Assembly (NCBI GenBank): GCA_011390575.1
Contig: JAABSE010000001.1
Location: forward strand, 50,397-114,396
Length of the DNA stretch: 64,000 nt
Direction of reading: 5' to 3'
Source: Sphingobacteriia bacterium
GTDB taxonomy: Bacteria; Bacteroidota; Bacteroidia; Bacteroidales; UBA7960
The notes under the pieces were generated by a model. It was not told the DNA's origin. It searched no databases and saw only the letters and a list, made by a program, of their open reading frames with translations. Made by a program: the position numbers and the translations under genes. Within the stretch, counting starts at the first letter, position 1. Each line of letters opens with the position of its first letter. Shown piece after piece: positions 16,735 to 26,304 of the stretch.

Positions 16735-17076
16735 ATGGAAGACAATGTGAATATGTTTGAGGCGCTTTATGAAAAAGCGGTCGATTATGGCAAAACAAGC
16801 TTTGAGTTGAATAAACTCAAAGCAATTGAGAAAACAGCTGATCTCATTTCCTCATTCATACCTCATTTTGTTGTCTTTGTCCTGGTTTCTTTTTTTGTGC
16901 TTTCGTTCAATTTTGGTTTAGCATTTTGGATAGGCGATGCTTTGGGTAAATTGGCTTACGGATTTTTCATTGTGGCCGGATTTTATTGTATTGCCGGAGC
17001 GATTACCCATTTCTTTTTTCACGAAAAGATAAAAAGGTTGTTTGGTAATTATGTTCTTGAATTATTATTTAAATAA
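16735..17076 (+). CDS. phage-holin-family-like membrane protein
   Basis: A 113-residue protein with a charged N-terminal helix (DYGKTSFELNKLKAIEKTADL) and two membrane spans with a short turn between them. The pattern fits the Phage_holin_3_6 family, which in chromosomes usually accompanies YtxH and is not phage-derived. It starts 3 bp after the YtxH gene and is co-transcribed. No lysis function is implied. Confidence 0.75.
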   Translation: MEDNVNMFEALYEKAVDYGKTSFELNKLKAIEKTADLISSFIPHFVVFVLVSFFVLSFNFGLAFWIGDALGKLAYGFFIVAGFYCIAGAITHFFFHEKIKRLFGNYVLELLFK

Positions 17077-17082
17077 TTACAA

Positions 17083-17481
17083 ATGGACAAAATAACTTCT
17101 ATTTCCGAATTGAGGAATGCTATTGTGAAATTAGAAACTGAACAGGAGGTCAGGGGGCAGTTGTTGCGACAACAATTTCAGTCGACCCTGGAGGGCTTGA
17201 AACCGGTTAATATATTAAAATCTGCCGTACATGATATTTCGTTGACACCCCATCTGACTTCAAAACTTGCAGGAATGTCTGCCGGGCTGGGCCTGGGATA
17301 TCTTACCCGAAAATTGGTAATTGGCGCATCAGGAAGCATTTATGTAAAAGTTTTGGGTTCTGTTGTTCAATTGGGTGTTACAAACCTTATTGCCCGACAT
17401 TCGGCCAAAATAAAATCAATCACCCGGTTTGTCAAAAAATCGCTTTTGGGTAGAAGAATACCACACCCAGATGAGCAGTGA
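17083..17481 (+). CDS. third gene of the YtxH operon, unknown function
   Basis: Not assigned to a named family. The 132-residue protein has a helical N-terminus (SISELRNAIVKLETEQEVRGQL). A weakly hydrophobic middle with glycine-rich turns follows (AGMSAGLGLGYLTRKLVIGASG), and the tail is basic. It starts 6 bp after the holin-like gene, so it belongs to the same membrane-associated stress group. Similar third members follow YtxH-holin pairs in other Bacteroidota (from general knowledge, not checked). Confidence 0.7.
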   Translation: MDKITSISELRNAIVKLETEQEVRGQLLRQQFQSTLEGLKPVNILKSAVHDISLTPHLTSKLAGMSAGLGLGYLTRKLVIGASGSIYVKVLGSVVQLGVTNLIARHSAKIKSITRFVKKSLLGRRIPHPDEQ

Positions 17482-17584
17482 GAGGTTTGGCCATACATAA
17501 CTATTATTAATCGAATAGCCGGGATACACAGTTTACGAATAGGCTTGTATTCCGGTTTTTTACAACAAAAAAACAGTCTTTACG

Positions 17585-18697
17585 GTGAATATTTCTTTTC
17601 AAAAAACGTTTTTTGCCATAGCAACTACTTTTGCCTTGTTTGCAATATTTGTGGTGGCCAGGCCTATTCTTATCCCCATCAGTTTTGCCCTGCTCATCTC
17701 ATTTATTCTTCTGCCCCTGGCCAACAGGTTCGAGAAATGGGGCATAAACCGCATGGCAGCTGCCTTGTTTGCTATTCTGGCAACCATATTATTACTGAGT
17801 GGAGGCATCTATCTTTTTTCGACCCAGATTGTTTCTATTGCCGGCGAATTTTCACATTTTCAGGAAAAAATAATAAATGTATTTGCCGAAGCCACCGCCT
17901 GGCTCAACAGCAACATTGGTGTGGTTCCTGATCTGGGGAAAGATGAGCTGATGGATCAGCTTAAGAGTTGGCTGAGCAAATCTTCGGGCTCACTTGTTCA
18001 GCAAACCTTCAGTGGTTCCGCAGGCTTTGTGGCCGGATTGATTGCCACGATTATTTTTACTTTTTTGTTTTTGATTTATCGGAAAGGTTTTAAGCAGGCC
18101 GTTATTCTGTATTTTCCTGAAGAAAAAAGAGAAAGAGCCTTTAAAATGCTCAAATCCATTCAGATGGTAGGGCAGAAGTACCTTGTAGGTGTTATCCTGA
18201 TTGTGATTATCATTGGTTTGATAAACAGTTTTGCATTATTGATCATCGGAATCGACTACCCCTTTTTATTCGGATTTCTGGCCGCAGTCCTGGCCATCAT
18301 ACCTTATGTAGGTACTACCCTCGGTTCCACCATTGTGGTATTGTATGCTTTTATGTCGTATGACTCCCTCTGGATTCCTATTGCGGTGGTCATCACCTTT
18401 TGGATTATCCAGGTGGTGGAAAGCAATTTTCTGAGTCCGAAAATTGTGGGCGGAACTCTGAAAGTTAACGCCCTGGCAGCCATCATAAGTATCATTGTTG
18501 GGGCAACAGTATGGGGGATTGCCGGAATGATTTTATTTCTTCCCATTACAGCCATGCTGAAAGTAGTTTGTCAGGAATATGAAGAATTGAAACCCATTGC
18601 ATTGTTTATAGGAGAACAGAATGTTAAAGAGAAAAAACTGGATACAGAAATTCTGGACAAATTGAAAGGGAAAATTAAAAAAATTGCTTCAAAATAA
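17585..18697 (+). CDS. AI-2E family transporter
   Basis: The 370-residue membrane protein has the AI-2E/PerM family layout. Two N-terminal spans precede a long soluble segment (residues 75-145). The remaining spans contain GFLAAVLAIIPYVGTTLGS and QVVESNFLSPKIVGG, two family-typical motifs. Members include the putative AI-2 exporter TqsA and Na+/H+ antiporters, so the substrate is open. The start is a GTG at 17585; the first in-frame ATG is more than 50 codons in and would remove the first spans. Confidence 0.88.
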   Translation: MNISFQKTFFAIATTFALFAIFVVARPILIPISFALLISFILLPLANRFEKWGINRMAAALFAILATILLLSGGIYLFSTQIVSIAGEFSHFQEKIINVFAEATAWLNSNIGVVPDLGKDELMDQLKSWLSKSSGSLVQQTFSGSAGFVAGLIATIIFTFLFLIYRKGFKQAVILYFPEEKRERAFKMLKSIQMVGQKYLVGVILIVIIIGLINSFALLIIGIDYPFLFGFLAAVLAIIPYVGTTLGSTIVVLYAFMSYDSLWIPIAVVITFWIIQVVESNFLSPKIVGGTLKVNALAAIISIIVGATVWGIAGMILFLPITAMLKVVCQEYEELKPIALFIGEQNVKEKKLDTEILDKLKGKIKKIASK

Positions 18698-18720
18698 ATT
18701 TTAAAACCCCGGATCATACT

Positions 18721-20442
18721 ATGTCACTATACCCACAATCATCTAAAGAAGAGCTCCGCAAGCAGGCCGAAGAACGTTTGAAAACCATGCGTTCAACCAT
18801 AGAACACCATTCTTCAGAAACAGATATCCTGAAGGTAGTTTATGAATTGCAGGTGTACCAGATAGAACTGGAAATGCAAAACGAAGAATTAAAAGCCGCA
18901 ATGGAAAAGGCAGAGCTTGCAGAAAAGAAATATATTGAATTGTATGAATCAGCGCCCTCAGGTTATCTGACCCTTTCAAAAGAAGGAGATATTCTGGAGT
19001 TGAACCGCAGTGCAGCCATAATGCTGGGCAAGGAACCTTCAAAACTTATAGACAACCGGTTTGCTCTTTTTATTTCGGAAGAAACACGAGGTGTTTTTGT
19101 CCATTTTCTGGAATTGGTACTGAAAAACCATCAGAAAGAGAACTGTGAAGTGATCCTGAAGACACCAGGCAATGCGCCTGTATATATAAATATTGTTGCC
19201 ATTACCAGCAAGGATAAAGAGTTCTGTCTGCTGACCCTTGTAGATATTACCAAAAGTAAAGAAGCAGAGCAATCATTGTTTCAGCTTAAAGTGGCCAATG
19301 AATCCATTAAATTCAAACAGAACTTCCTGGCCAATATCAGCCACGAAATGCGAACACCCCTTACAGGAATCCTGGGAATGATTGATATTCTTGAACATAC
19401 AGAACTGACCCCAACTCAAAAGGACTATTTCGATACCTTAAAACACTCCAGTGAAAATCTCAGAGAAATTATCAACCAGGTACTGGATTATTCTAAAATA
19501 GAAGCCGGAAAAGTGAAATTGAAACCGACCCATTTTTCATTGAAAGAGTTGCTGGCAGAAACGAAGATGTTGTACAAAGGGAGTGTTAAGCCCGGGGTGC
19601 AATTCAGCACTGATTCCGACCTTAAAATCCCGGCTTTAATTCATGCCGACGAAAATCGCATAAAGCAGATCATCAACAATCTTGTCGCCAATGCCCTGAA
19701 ATTTACCAATAAGGGTTCTGTAGTACTTAGCAGCCATTTGTTATCGCCCGACCCCCTCAGCAAACAGGCAATTGTTAAAATTGCTGTTACTGATAGTGGA
19801 ATTGGTATTCCTTTTGAAATGCAGGAAAAGCTTTTTCGTCCCTTTTCGCAAATTGATGATAAAGACACACGTAAATATGAGGGCACCGGGTTAGGCTTGT
19901 CAATATGTAAAGAGCTTGTAATGCTTTTGGGAGGTAAAATTGGAGTGATAAGCGAATACCGCAAAGGTAGTACCTTTTGGTTTGTGTTTCCGGCAATATT
20001 AACAGACGCTAAAGCGAATACAACAAAACCGGCGGATCCGCATGATCAGGCATCCTCTGATGAAAAAATAAACAATAATCACAGCCTGAATATCCTGTTT
20101 GCTGAAGATAAACTGATAAACCAAAAGGTGATAAGCCTTATTCTTACCTCTATGGGACATAAGGTTACCCTTGCCAGCAACGGTGAGCAGGCGCTAAGCT
20201 TATATAAACCCAGCGAATTTGATCTGATTCTGATGGATATCCAAATGCCTGTAATGGATGGTATTACTGCAACCAAAAAGCTAAAAGAAAAATACAAACA
20301 TTTGCCACCCATTGTTGGTCTCAGTGCCAATGCCTTTGAAGGAGACCGCGAAAAATACATGGTGCTGGGAATGGATGAATATCTTACCAAACCCTTTGAA
20401 AAAGAAGAGTTTGTTGAATTAACGGCTAAGCTCCTGCACTGA
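18721..20442 (+). CDS. PAS hybrid histidine kinase with receiver domain
   Basis: A 573-residue soluble protein. Residues 10-70 are a coiled coil (LQVYQIELEMQNEEL) and 70-180 a PAS domain. Next is HisKA with phospho-acceptor His208 (NISHEMRTP), then the ATPase with NALKFTNKG, DSGIGIP and GTGLGLSI (to 425), then a receiver with Asp506 (LMDIQMPVMDG). There is no membrane span, so it senses a cytoplasmic cue. No output regulator is adjacent; the phosphoryl group may pass to a separate protein. Its coiled-coil/PAS start is clearly related to the PAS-only protein at 42057. Confidence 0.93.
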   Translation: MSLYPQSSKEELRKQAEERLKTMRSTIEHHSSETDILKVVYELQVYQIELEMQNEELKAAMEKAELAEKKYIELYESAPSGYLTLSKEGDILELNRSAAIMLGKEPSKLIDNRFALFISEETRGVFVHFLELVLKNHQKENCEVILKTPGNAPVYINIVAITSKDKEFCLLTLVDITKSKEAEQSLFQLKVANESIKFKQNFLANISHEMRTPLTGILGMIDILEHTELTPTQKDYFDTLKHSSENLREIINQVLDYSKIEAGKVKLKPTHFSLKELLAETKMLYKGSVKPGVQFSTDSDLKIPALIHADENRIKQIINNLVANALKFTNKGSVVLSSHLLSPDPLSKQAIVKIAVTDSGIGIPFEMQEKLFRPFSQIDDKDTRKYEGTGLGLSICKELVMLLGGKIGVISEYRKGSTFWFVFPAILTDAKANTTKPADPHDQASSDEKINNNHSLNILFAEDKLINQKVISLILTSMGHKVTLASNGEQALSLYKPSEFDLILMDIQMPVMDGITATKKLKEKYKHLPPIVGLSANAFEGDREKYMVLGMDEYLTKPFEKEEFVELTAKLLH

Positions 20443-20453
20443 TCCTCTCTGTA

Positions 20454-20484
20454 AAACTTTACACCTTTCGGGTAAAGAGTTTTT
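20454..20484 (+). terminator. hairpin after the hybrid kinase
   Basis: AAACTTTAC (20454-20462) pairs with GTAAAGAGTTT (20472-20482) with one bulge, running into TTTTT. It fits an intrinsic terminator 12 bp after the stop. Confidence 0.6.
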
Positions 20485-20527
20485 CTGTGATTTTATTTGC
20501 AAAGAATGGTATTGTTGAATCAGTACC

Positions 20528-20592
20528 TGTGAATTATGCAATTCTTAATGGCTATTGTATAATAGCTGCGTATTGCAATAGGCTTACCTTTA
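20528..20592 (+). promoter_or_regulatory. three-part stress promoter motif, site 2
   Basis: TGTGA 20528-20532, GCAAT 20538-20542, weak second box ATAAT 20559-20563 (+21), TACCTTTA 20585-20592 (+47). It lies 31 bp before the GH130 gene. Confidence 0.6.
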
Positions 20593-20623
20593 CCTTGAAC
20601 AAAACTACAAAACAAAAAACGAA

Positions 20624-21670
20624 ATGATACAAGTTATAAAGCATGGAGTATTGTTGTCAAAAACCGATCTGGATTTTGAAAACGAAAGTGTGTTGAATCC
20701 AGCCGTCATACGTGAGGGTGACAGCGTACATATTTATTACAGAGCTGTAAGCCTGGGAAATCATTCATCACTTGGCTATTGCCGGCTTGATGGCCCCCTG
20801 ACCCTGGCCGAACGGTGGGATAAGCCTTTTATGGTGCCTGAGTTTGATTTTGAATCACAGGGTGTGGAAGATGCCCGGGTCACGAAAATCGATGACGTTT
20901 TTTATATGACCTATACCGGGTACGATGGTCTGAATGCCAGGGGTGCTTTGGCTACATCCAGAGATTTGTTGCATTTCGAAAAGCATGGTTTGCTGGCACC
21001 ACCGGTTACTTACGCCGAATTTGTATCCATTGTAGAATCATCCAACAAGGTAAATGAAGAATACTGGCTGAATCAAAAGTTTTATTATCAATCCACTGAT
21101 ATTGAAAAGAAAAAGCTGCTATGGGATAAAAACATCATCTTCTTTCCCCGCAGAATCAATAATAAACTTGCATTTTTACATCGGTTAAGGCCAGGTATTC
21201 AGCTTGTTTTGGTAAATACAATTGAAGATCTTACCCGGGAATTCTGGCTGGATTATTTTCATGAACTCCATAAGCATGTTGTTCTTGATCCACACCCACA
21301 TCATAATCACGAATCGTCCTATATAGGCGGCGGTTGCCCCCCCATTGAAACGCCTCACGGCTGGTTAATGATCTATCATGGAGTAGAAAAGACCGAACAC
21401 GGATTTGTATATTCAGCCTGCGCTGCACTGCTGGATTTAGACAATCCTGCAAAAGTACTGGCGCGATTGCCTTATGCTTTGTTTTCACCGGAGTATGACT
21501 GGGAATTAAACGGTGAAGTTAATAATGTAGTGTTTCCAACCGGCACAGCCTTATTTGGCGACACTCTTTTTATTTATTATGGTGCAGCAGATTCGCACAT
21601 CGCCATTGCATCGGTGAAACTGACTGAACTGGTTAATGAACTATTATCATACACGAAAAAAAATGGATAA
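20624..21670 (+). CDS. GH130-family glycosidase or phosphorylase
   Basis: A 348-residue cytoplasmic five-bladed beta-propeller protein of family GH130. Family features visible are LNPAVIREGD, YYRAVS, GVEDARVTKIDDVFYMTYTGYDG and a C-terminal FPTGTALFGDTLFIYYGAADS. GH130 enzymes act on beta-mannosides, by hydrolysis or by phosphorolysis to mannose-1-phosphate. The lack of a signal peptide suggests cytoplasmic action. It overlaps the next gene, a glycosyltransferase, by 8 bp, and with the PIG-L deacetylase forms a three-gene operon that may build or trim a glycan. Confidence 0.85.
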   Translation: MIQVIKHGVLLSKTDLDFENESVLNPAVIREGDSVHIYYRAVSLGNHSSLGYCRLDGPLTLAERWDKPFMVPEFDFESQGVEDARVTKIDDVFYMTYTGYDGLNARGALATSRDLLHFEKHGLLAPPVTYAEFVSIVESSNKVNEEYWLNQKFYYQSTDIEKKKLLWDKNIIFFPRRINNKLAFLHRLRPGIQLVLVNTIEDLTREFWLDYFHELHKHVVLDPHPHHNHESSYIGGGCPPIETPHGWLMIYHGVEKTEHGFVYSACAALLDLDNPAKVLARLPYALFSPEYDWELNGEVNNVVFPTGTALFGDTLFIYYGAADSHIAIASVKLTELVNELLSYTKKNG

Positions 21671-24035
21671 AAAAATCGTTTTAAACCATTATAATGGCAA
21701 CGCTAATAAGCAACAACAATTAGAAGTTAAAAAAAGCCTGCGTATAGCCAGGACATCCAAAGAAAGAGGATTGATACAGCCTCAGGCAAAGCTCTCAATG
21801 CCTGCTGAAATATTATTGATTACTTCCTATCCTCCCAGAGAATGCGGAATAGCCACCTATTCTCAGGATTTGATTCAAGCGTTAAGCAACAAATTCAGTC
21901 AGTCCCTGCAATTAAAAGTTTGTGCCCTCGAGTCCGGGGAAGATACTTTTTCCTATCCTGAGGAAGTAAAATATACCTTAAAGACATTTTTGCCCGATGG
22001 ATATGCAAAACTTGCCAATGCTATCAACCTGGACCCTGATATCCAAATCGTTTTAATTCAGCATGAGTTTGGTTTTTTTGCGTCGCAGCAGCAGGCATTT
22101 TTAGATTTCATAAACCAGCTCACCAAACCCCTGGTTATCGTTTTTCATACCGTATTACCGCGGCCTGATGCCTCACTAAAAACTGCAGTACAGCAAATAG
22201 CGGCTTCCTGCGCTTCTGTGATCGTTATGACCCATAATTCGATGGGTATCCTGACACACGATTATGATGTGTCCCGGGATAAAATATCAGTTATTGCCCA
22301 TGGCACCCACCTGGTTTCATTTGTATCCCGTGCAGTACTGAAAAAAAAGTATGCACTTGGAAACCGCAAAATCCTCACTACGTTTGGGTTACTCAGCCGG
22401 GGCAAAAGTATAGAAACCACTATTGAGGCACTGCCACAGATTGTGAGCCGGTTTCCTGATGCATTGTTTCTTGTGATTGGCAAAACACATCCCGAAGTCG
22501 TTAAAAATGATGGCGAGGAATACCGTGAGAGCCTGGAGGAAAAAGTAAAAGCCTACGGATTGGAAAATCATGTACAGTTTATCAATAAATACCTTCCCTT
22601 GCCTGAGCTCCTGGAGTATCTGCAACTAACTGACATATACCTTTTTACTACCAACGACCCCAATCAGGCTGTTAGTGGCACATTTGCCTATGCCATGAGT
22701 TGCGGATGCCCTGTTATTTCTACACCCATACCCCATGCGCGGGAGGTTTTAACCAAAGATACAGGTATTATTTTCGACTTTGGTAACTCCGGTCAACTGG
22801 CAGAAAAGGTTGTTGATCTGCTTGATCATAAAAAATTGCGGGTTAGCATCAGAAACAACGCACTGCAAGCTATGACAGCCACAGCCTGGGAAAATTCTGC
22901 CATTTCACATGCTCTGCAGTTCGAACAATTGAGCCAGGGCAAAATAATCCTTACATACAACCGTCCTGCTATCAATCTGGCACATTTTAAAGCCATGACT
23001 ACCCGTACCGGAATTGTGCAATTTGCCAAAAACAACCTGCCCGATATGCGTTCGGGCTATACCCTCGATGATAACGCCAGGGCACTGATTGCTTCCTGTA
23101 TGCATTATAAATTGATGGATGATGCGAAGAGCATGGCTAATATTCATGTTTACTTCAGCTTTATAAAACGATGCATTCTCCCTTCGGGACATTTCCTCAA
23201 TTACATGGACACAGAGTTCCGGTTTACAGAGCAAAACTATGCCACCAATCTTGAAGACGCCAACGGTAGAGCTTTATGGGCCCTGGGGTATTTCATTTCC
23301 ATGAGTAAGATCTTACCCGAAGAAATGGTTGCTGAAGCAAGTATGCTATTTAAACAAGCCATGGGTAAAGCTGAAAAGATACACTCTACAAGGGCTATGG
23401 CATTTGTTATAAAGGGGCTGTGTTTTTATTACAAAACCTTTAGCGAGCCTGATGTGCTGGATTTGATAAAATCACTTGCCAACAGGCTGGAACGGATGTA
23501 CAAGCATGAATCAGAGGCAAACTGGAAATGGTTTGAATCAAGCCTGACCTATGCCAACAGCCTGTTGCCAGAGGCCATGTTGTATGCATGGCAGGTGACA
23601 AACGATCCCCTTTACAGGAATATTGCTCTCAATTCGCTGGACTTCCTGTTATCAAAAACCTTTAACGATGAGGGTATTGCTGTTGTTTCAAACAGGGGAT
23701 GGATGTTAAAAGGAGAAAAGCCCAATCGATTTGGAGAACAACCCATTGATGTAGCTTATACCGTTATGGCCTTAAGTGCATTCTATGAAGAGTTTAAAAA
23801 TGATTCTTACCGCGATAAAATGAATATTGCCTTCAACTGGTTTCTGGGCCGGAACTATTTGCACCAGATTATTTACAACCCTGTTACCGGAGGTTGCTAC
23901 GACGGATTAGAAGAAAAAAACGTGAACCTTAACCAGGGTGCTGAGTCAACAGTAAGTTACCTGATGGCACGATTAACAGTGGAACAGTATGCAGACTCCG
24001 CGAGACACATCAAAAAGACATTGAGCATCACTTAA
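21663..24035 (+). CDS. GT4 glycosyltransferase with C-terminal helical-barrel domain
   Basis: A 790-residue two-domain protein. Residues 45-410 are a GT-B fold (GT4): TSYPPRECGIATYSQDL at the start, FGLLSRGKSIETTIEAL opening the second half, and the donor-site segment SGTFAYAMSCGCPVIST. Residues 430-790 are repeated helix pairs (DDNARALIASCMHYKL and similar), like the alpha/alpha-barrel of unsaturated-glycuronyl or mannan-acting proteins. The start at 21663 is chosen because it couples with the upstream stop; 21636 is possible. The pairing with GH130 suggests mannose-type glycan synthesis; the product is unknown. Confidence 0.85.
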   Translation: MDKKIVLNHYNGNANKQQQLEVKKSLRIARTSKERGLIQPQAKLSMPAEILLITSYPPRECGIATYSQDLIQALSNKFSQSLQLKVCALESGEDTFSYPEEVKYTLKTFLPDGYAKLANAINLDPDIQIVLIQHEFGFFASQQQAFLDFINQLTKPLVIVFHTVLPRPDASLKTAVQQIAASCASVIVMTHNSMGILTHDYDVSRDKISVIAHGTHLVSFVSRAVLKKKYALGNRKILTTFGLLSRGKSIETTIEALPQIVSRFPDALFLVIGKTHPEVVKNDGEEYRESLEEKVKAYGLENHVQFINKYLPLPELLEYLQLTDIYLFTTNDPNQAVSGTFAYAMSCGCPVISTPIPHAREVLTKDTGIIFDFGNSGQLAEKVVDLLDHKKLRVSIRNNALQAMTATAWENSAISHALQFEQLSQGKIILTYNRPAINLAHFKAMTTRTGIVQFAKNNLPDMRSGYTLDDNARALIASCMHYKLMDDAKSMANIHVYFSFIKRCILPSGHFLNYMDTEFRFTEQNYATNLEDANGRALWALGYFISMSKILPEEMVAEASMLFKQAMGKAEKIHSTRAMAFVIKGLCFYYKTFSEPDVLDLIKSLANRLERMYKHESEANWKWFESSLTYANSLLPEAMLYAWQVTNDPLYRNIALNSLDFLLSKTFNDEGIAVVSNRGWMLKGEKPNRFGEQPIDVAYTVMALSAFYEEFKNDSYRDKMNIAFNWFLGRNYLHQIIYNPVTGGCYDGLEEKNVNLNQGAESTVSYLMARLTVEQYADSARHIKKTLSIT

Positions 24036-24043
24036 ATACGATA

Positions 24044-24676
24044 ATGAAGCATGTAGCCATAATAGTTGCCCACCCCGATGATGAAACATTATGGGCAGGG
24101 GGTATAATTCTTAGCAAACCGCATTGGAGATGTTTTATTGTTTCCCTTTGCAATGCTAATGATAAAAACCGTTCTCAATGTTTTTATAAAGCTTTAAAAC
24201 AACTGAGAGTCAATGGTGTTATGGGGAACCTTGACGACGGGCCAACACAGGACCCGCTGTCATATGAAGTCGTTGAAAAAGAAATATTGAAGCTTTTACC
24301 TTCTCAGCCATACGATCTGATTATTACACATAGTCCTTCCGGGGAGTATACCCGGCATTTGCGTCAAGAAGAAACAGGAGCTGCTGTAATTGCTATGTGG
24401 CTGGCCGGAAAGATAACGACAAAAAAGCTTTGGACCTTTGCCTATGAGGATGGAAACAAAGCGTATTATCCGGGATCTGCAAAGGACGCCACAATAAACA
24501 TAATGCTGACAAAGCGATTATGGCAAAAAAAATACAACCTCATTATCCATACATACGGTTTCAAAAAGAATAGCTGGGAGGCGCGGGTAACTCCTAAAAA
24601 TGAATCTTTCCACGAATTTACCGACTCGTTGCATGCCTTGCAATGGTCATCGAATCTCAAAAAACAGCATGTATAA
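24044..24676 (+). CDS. PIG-L family deacetylase
   Basis: The 210-residue protein has the zinc-binding motif AHPDDE at residues 9-14 and a later HSPSGEYTRHLRQEE, the second histidine region of PIG-L/LmbE enzymes. These remove acetyl groups from GlcNAc-type sugars. It lies 8 bp after the glycosyltransferase and ends the operon. The role is probably deacetylation of a precursor or product of the same glycan pathway. Confidence 0.88.
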   Translation: MKHVAIIVAHPDDETLWAGGIILSKPHWRCFIVSLCNANDKNRSQCFYKALKQLRVNGVMGNLDDGPTQDPLSYEVVEKEILKLLPSQPYDLIITHSPSGEYTRHLRQEETGAAVIAMWLAGKITTKKLWTFAYEDGNKAYYPGSAKDATINIMLTKRLWQKKYNLIIHTYGFKKNSWEARVTPKNESFHEFTDSLHALQWSSNLKKQHV

Positions 24677-24727
24677 TGCGATATTATATTACAGCATGAT
24701 TTTTAAGTATCAAAATTCATCACAATC

Positions 24728-24792
24728 TGTGAATTATGTAACTATTTCTTTATTGTATGTAACCCTTTTCAAGACAGGGAGATTTACCTTTA
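24728..24792 (+). promoter_or_regulatory. three-part stress promoter motif, site 3
   Basis: TGTGA 24728-24732, GTAAC 24738-24742, GTAAC 24759-24763 (+21), TACCTTTA 24785-24792 (+47). It lies 39 bp before the CsbD gene. One of the two cleanest copies. Confidence 0.75.
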
Positions 24793-24831
24793 TGGAAGAT
24801 TTAATTTATTCACATTTAAAAATCAATTGCA

Positions 24832-25017
24832 ATGGAAAAATCTGTTTGGAAAGGAAACTGGAACGAGCAAAAAGGCAAGCTCAAACAAAAATATGCTAAT
24901 CTCACTGACGATGATCTGATGTATACTGAAGGTAAAGAAGATGAACTGTTGGGAAGACTTCAGAAAAAGCTTGGAAAATCAAAAGAAGAAGTTGAAAAGC
25001 TTATGTCAGACCTCTGA
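24832..25017 (+). CDS. CsbD-family stress protein
   Basis: The 61-residue, highly charged protein has the CsbD pattern SVWKGNWNEQKGKLKQKYANL, then LTDDDLMYTEGKEDELLGRL and KLGKSKEEVEKL. CsbD proteins accumulate under general stress in many bacteria; their biochemical role is unknown. It is monocistronic, with its own copy of the three-part promoter motif directly upstream, and its start is fixed by the first Met of the conserved block. Confidence 0.92.
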   Translation: MEKSVWKGNWNEQKGKLKQKYANLTDDDLMYTEGKEDELLGRLQKKLGKSKEEVEKLMSDL

Positions 25018-25054
25018 TAGAGAAGTATCGACACTTATCGCCCAAAAACTTCAC

Positions 25055-25168
25055 CCTCACGCAGAGAGAACTCAGGGAAATTGCAGGATAAATAAAATTT
25101 GGAATACCGTATTTGTATTTGTTTTACTTCCGGAATCTTGCTTAAAAACCCAGAGTCTCTGCGTGAGG
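25055..25168. repeat. 114-bp element bounded by 13-bp inverted repeats
   Basis: CCTCACGCAGAGA (25055-25067) and TCTCTGCGTGAGG (25156-25168) are perfect inverse copies at the ends of an A/T-rich segment between CsbD and the Mla operon. The layout is MITE-like; no coding content is seen. Confidence 0.6.
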
Positions 25169-25279
25169 TTCTATTCTGTCTTTTTATGAATGAAAACCTG
25201 GCACCATTCTAATCGAAAGCATTGTTTGAGCCATACTACATAATAAAACTGTTATTGCAACATACTCAAAGGTAATACT

Positions 25280-26125
25280 GTGAAAAAAATCATTTCCGTC
25301 AGAAAGATTATACCCAAACTGCCCGATGTAAAGAAACAGGCCATAAAGCTAAGCGAGACAACCCTTGATACAACAAAAAAAGCCAATGTTTTCTTTTCAG
25401 CGATAGGTGATTTTTTCCTGTTTCTTTGGCTAACAACAAAAGCAACATTTTCCCGTGGGTTTGAGTTTCAGGAGTTTCTAAGGCAATGTTATCAGATTGG
25501 CAATAAGACCTTGCCGCTTATTTCCGTCACCGGGCTTGTTATTGGTCTGGTGCTTACTATACAATCACGTCCGGTGCTGGTAGATTTTGGTGCAGAATCG
25601 ATGCTTCCGGCAATGGTCGCCTTATCTATCATAAGAGAGATGGGGCCGGTAGTTACTGCCTTGATATGTGCCGGAAAAATTGGGTCAGGAATGGGGGCCG
25701 AGCTGGGCTCCATGAAAGTGACTGAACAAATTGACGCCATGGAAGTATCTTCGGCCAATCCCATCAGGTTTCTGGTGGTTACCAGGGTGCTTGCTGCAAC
25801 CATCATGATACCCATTCTGGTATTGTATGCCGATGCCCTGGGCATATTAGGAAGCTGGGCCGGTGCGAATATAAAAGGGAGTGTAACATTCGTGTTATTT
25901 TTTACCCAGGCATTCAGTGCTATATCCTTTATGGATTTTATTCCCGCAGTTATCAAAACATTCTTCTTTGGTGCCGCTATTGGATTTGTGGGTTGCTATA
26001 AAGGGTTTACTGCCGGGCGCGGTACCGAAAGTGTTGGTAAAGCTGCCAACTCTGCCGTGGTACTTGCTTCTTTGTTTGTGATACTTATCGATTTGATTGC
26101 TGTGCAAATTACCGACATGCTTTAA
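25280..26125 (+). CDS. mlaE: MlaE-family ABC transporter permease
   Basis: A 281-residue inner-membrane protein with about five spans and the MlaE core: GLVIGLVLTIQSRPVLVDFGAE, IREMGPVVTALICAGKIGSGMGAELGSMKVTEQIDAM, and GCYKGFTAGRGTESVG. MlaE is the permease of the Mla lipid transporter, which moves phospholipids between inner and outer membranes. The codon at 25280 is GTG, in frame with an additional basic N-terminal stretch. ATPase, MCE protein and an outer-membrane barrel follow in order. Confidence 0.9.
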   Translation: MKKIISVRKIIPKLPDVKKQAIKLSETTLDTTKKANVFFSAIGDFFLFLWLTTKATFSRGFEFQEFLRQCYQIGNKTLPLISVTGLVIGLVLTIQSRPVLVDFGAESMLPAMVALSIIREMGPVVTALICAGKIGSGMGAELGSMKVTEQIDAMEVSSANPIRFLVVTRVLAATIMIPILVLYADALGILGSWAGANIKGSVTFVLFFTQAFSAISFMDFIPAVIKTFFFGAAIGFVGCYKGFTAGRGTESVGKAANSAVVLASLFVILIDLIAVQITDML

Positions 26126-26220
26126 AAAAAAAGAACCATGACAATTCTATTGACACACACACGGATGATTATAATACGCAGCATGGCAAAACACGCAGTC
26201 ACAGTCTTGCTGGCGATTTA

Positions 26221-26237
26221 TCCCGCTTTTCGCGGGA
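26221..26237. repeat. GC-rich hairpin between mlaE and mlaF
   Basis: TCCCGC, TTTTC, GCGGGA form a hairpin in the 179-bp gap inside the Mla operon. It may reduce read-through or stabilise the mlaE part of the message; no evidence beyond the palindrome. Confidence 0.4.
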
Positions 26238-26304
26238 GCGCTCCACGTATGCGCGGGACAGGTATCTGACCGGATTAATCAAATTTTAAACAGAAGAACC
26301 AATC

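Noticed and set aside
16735..17076. Holin-like gene as evidence for a prophage
   Set aside because: It is part of the common YtxH stress-type operon and no other phage genes are nearby.
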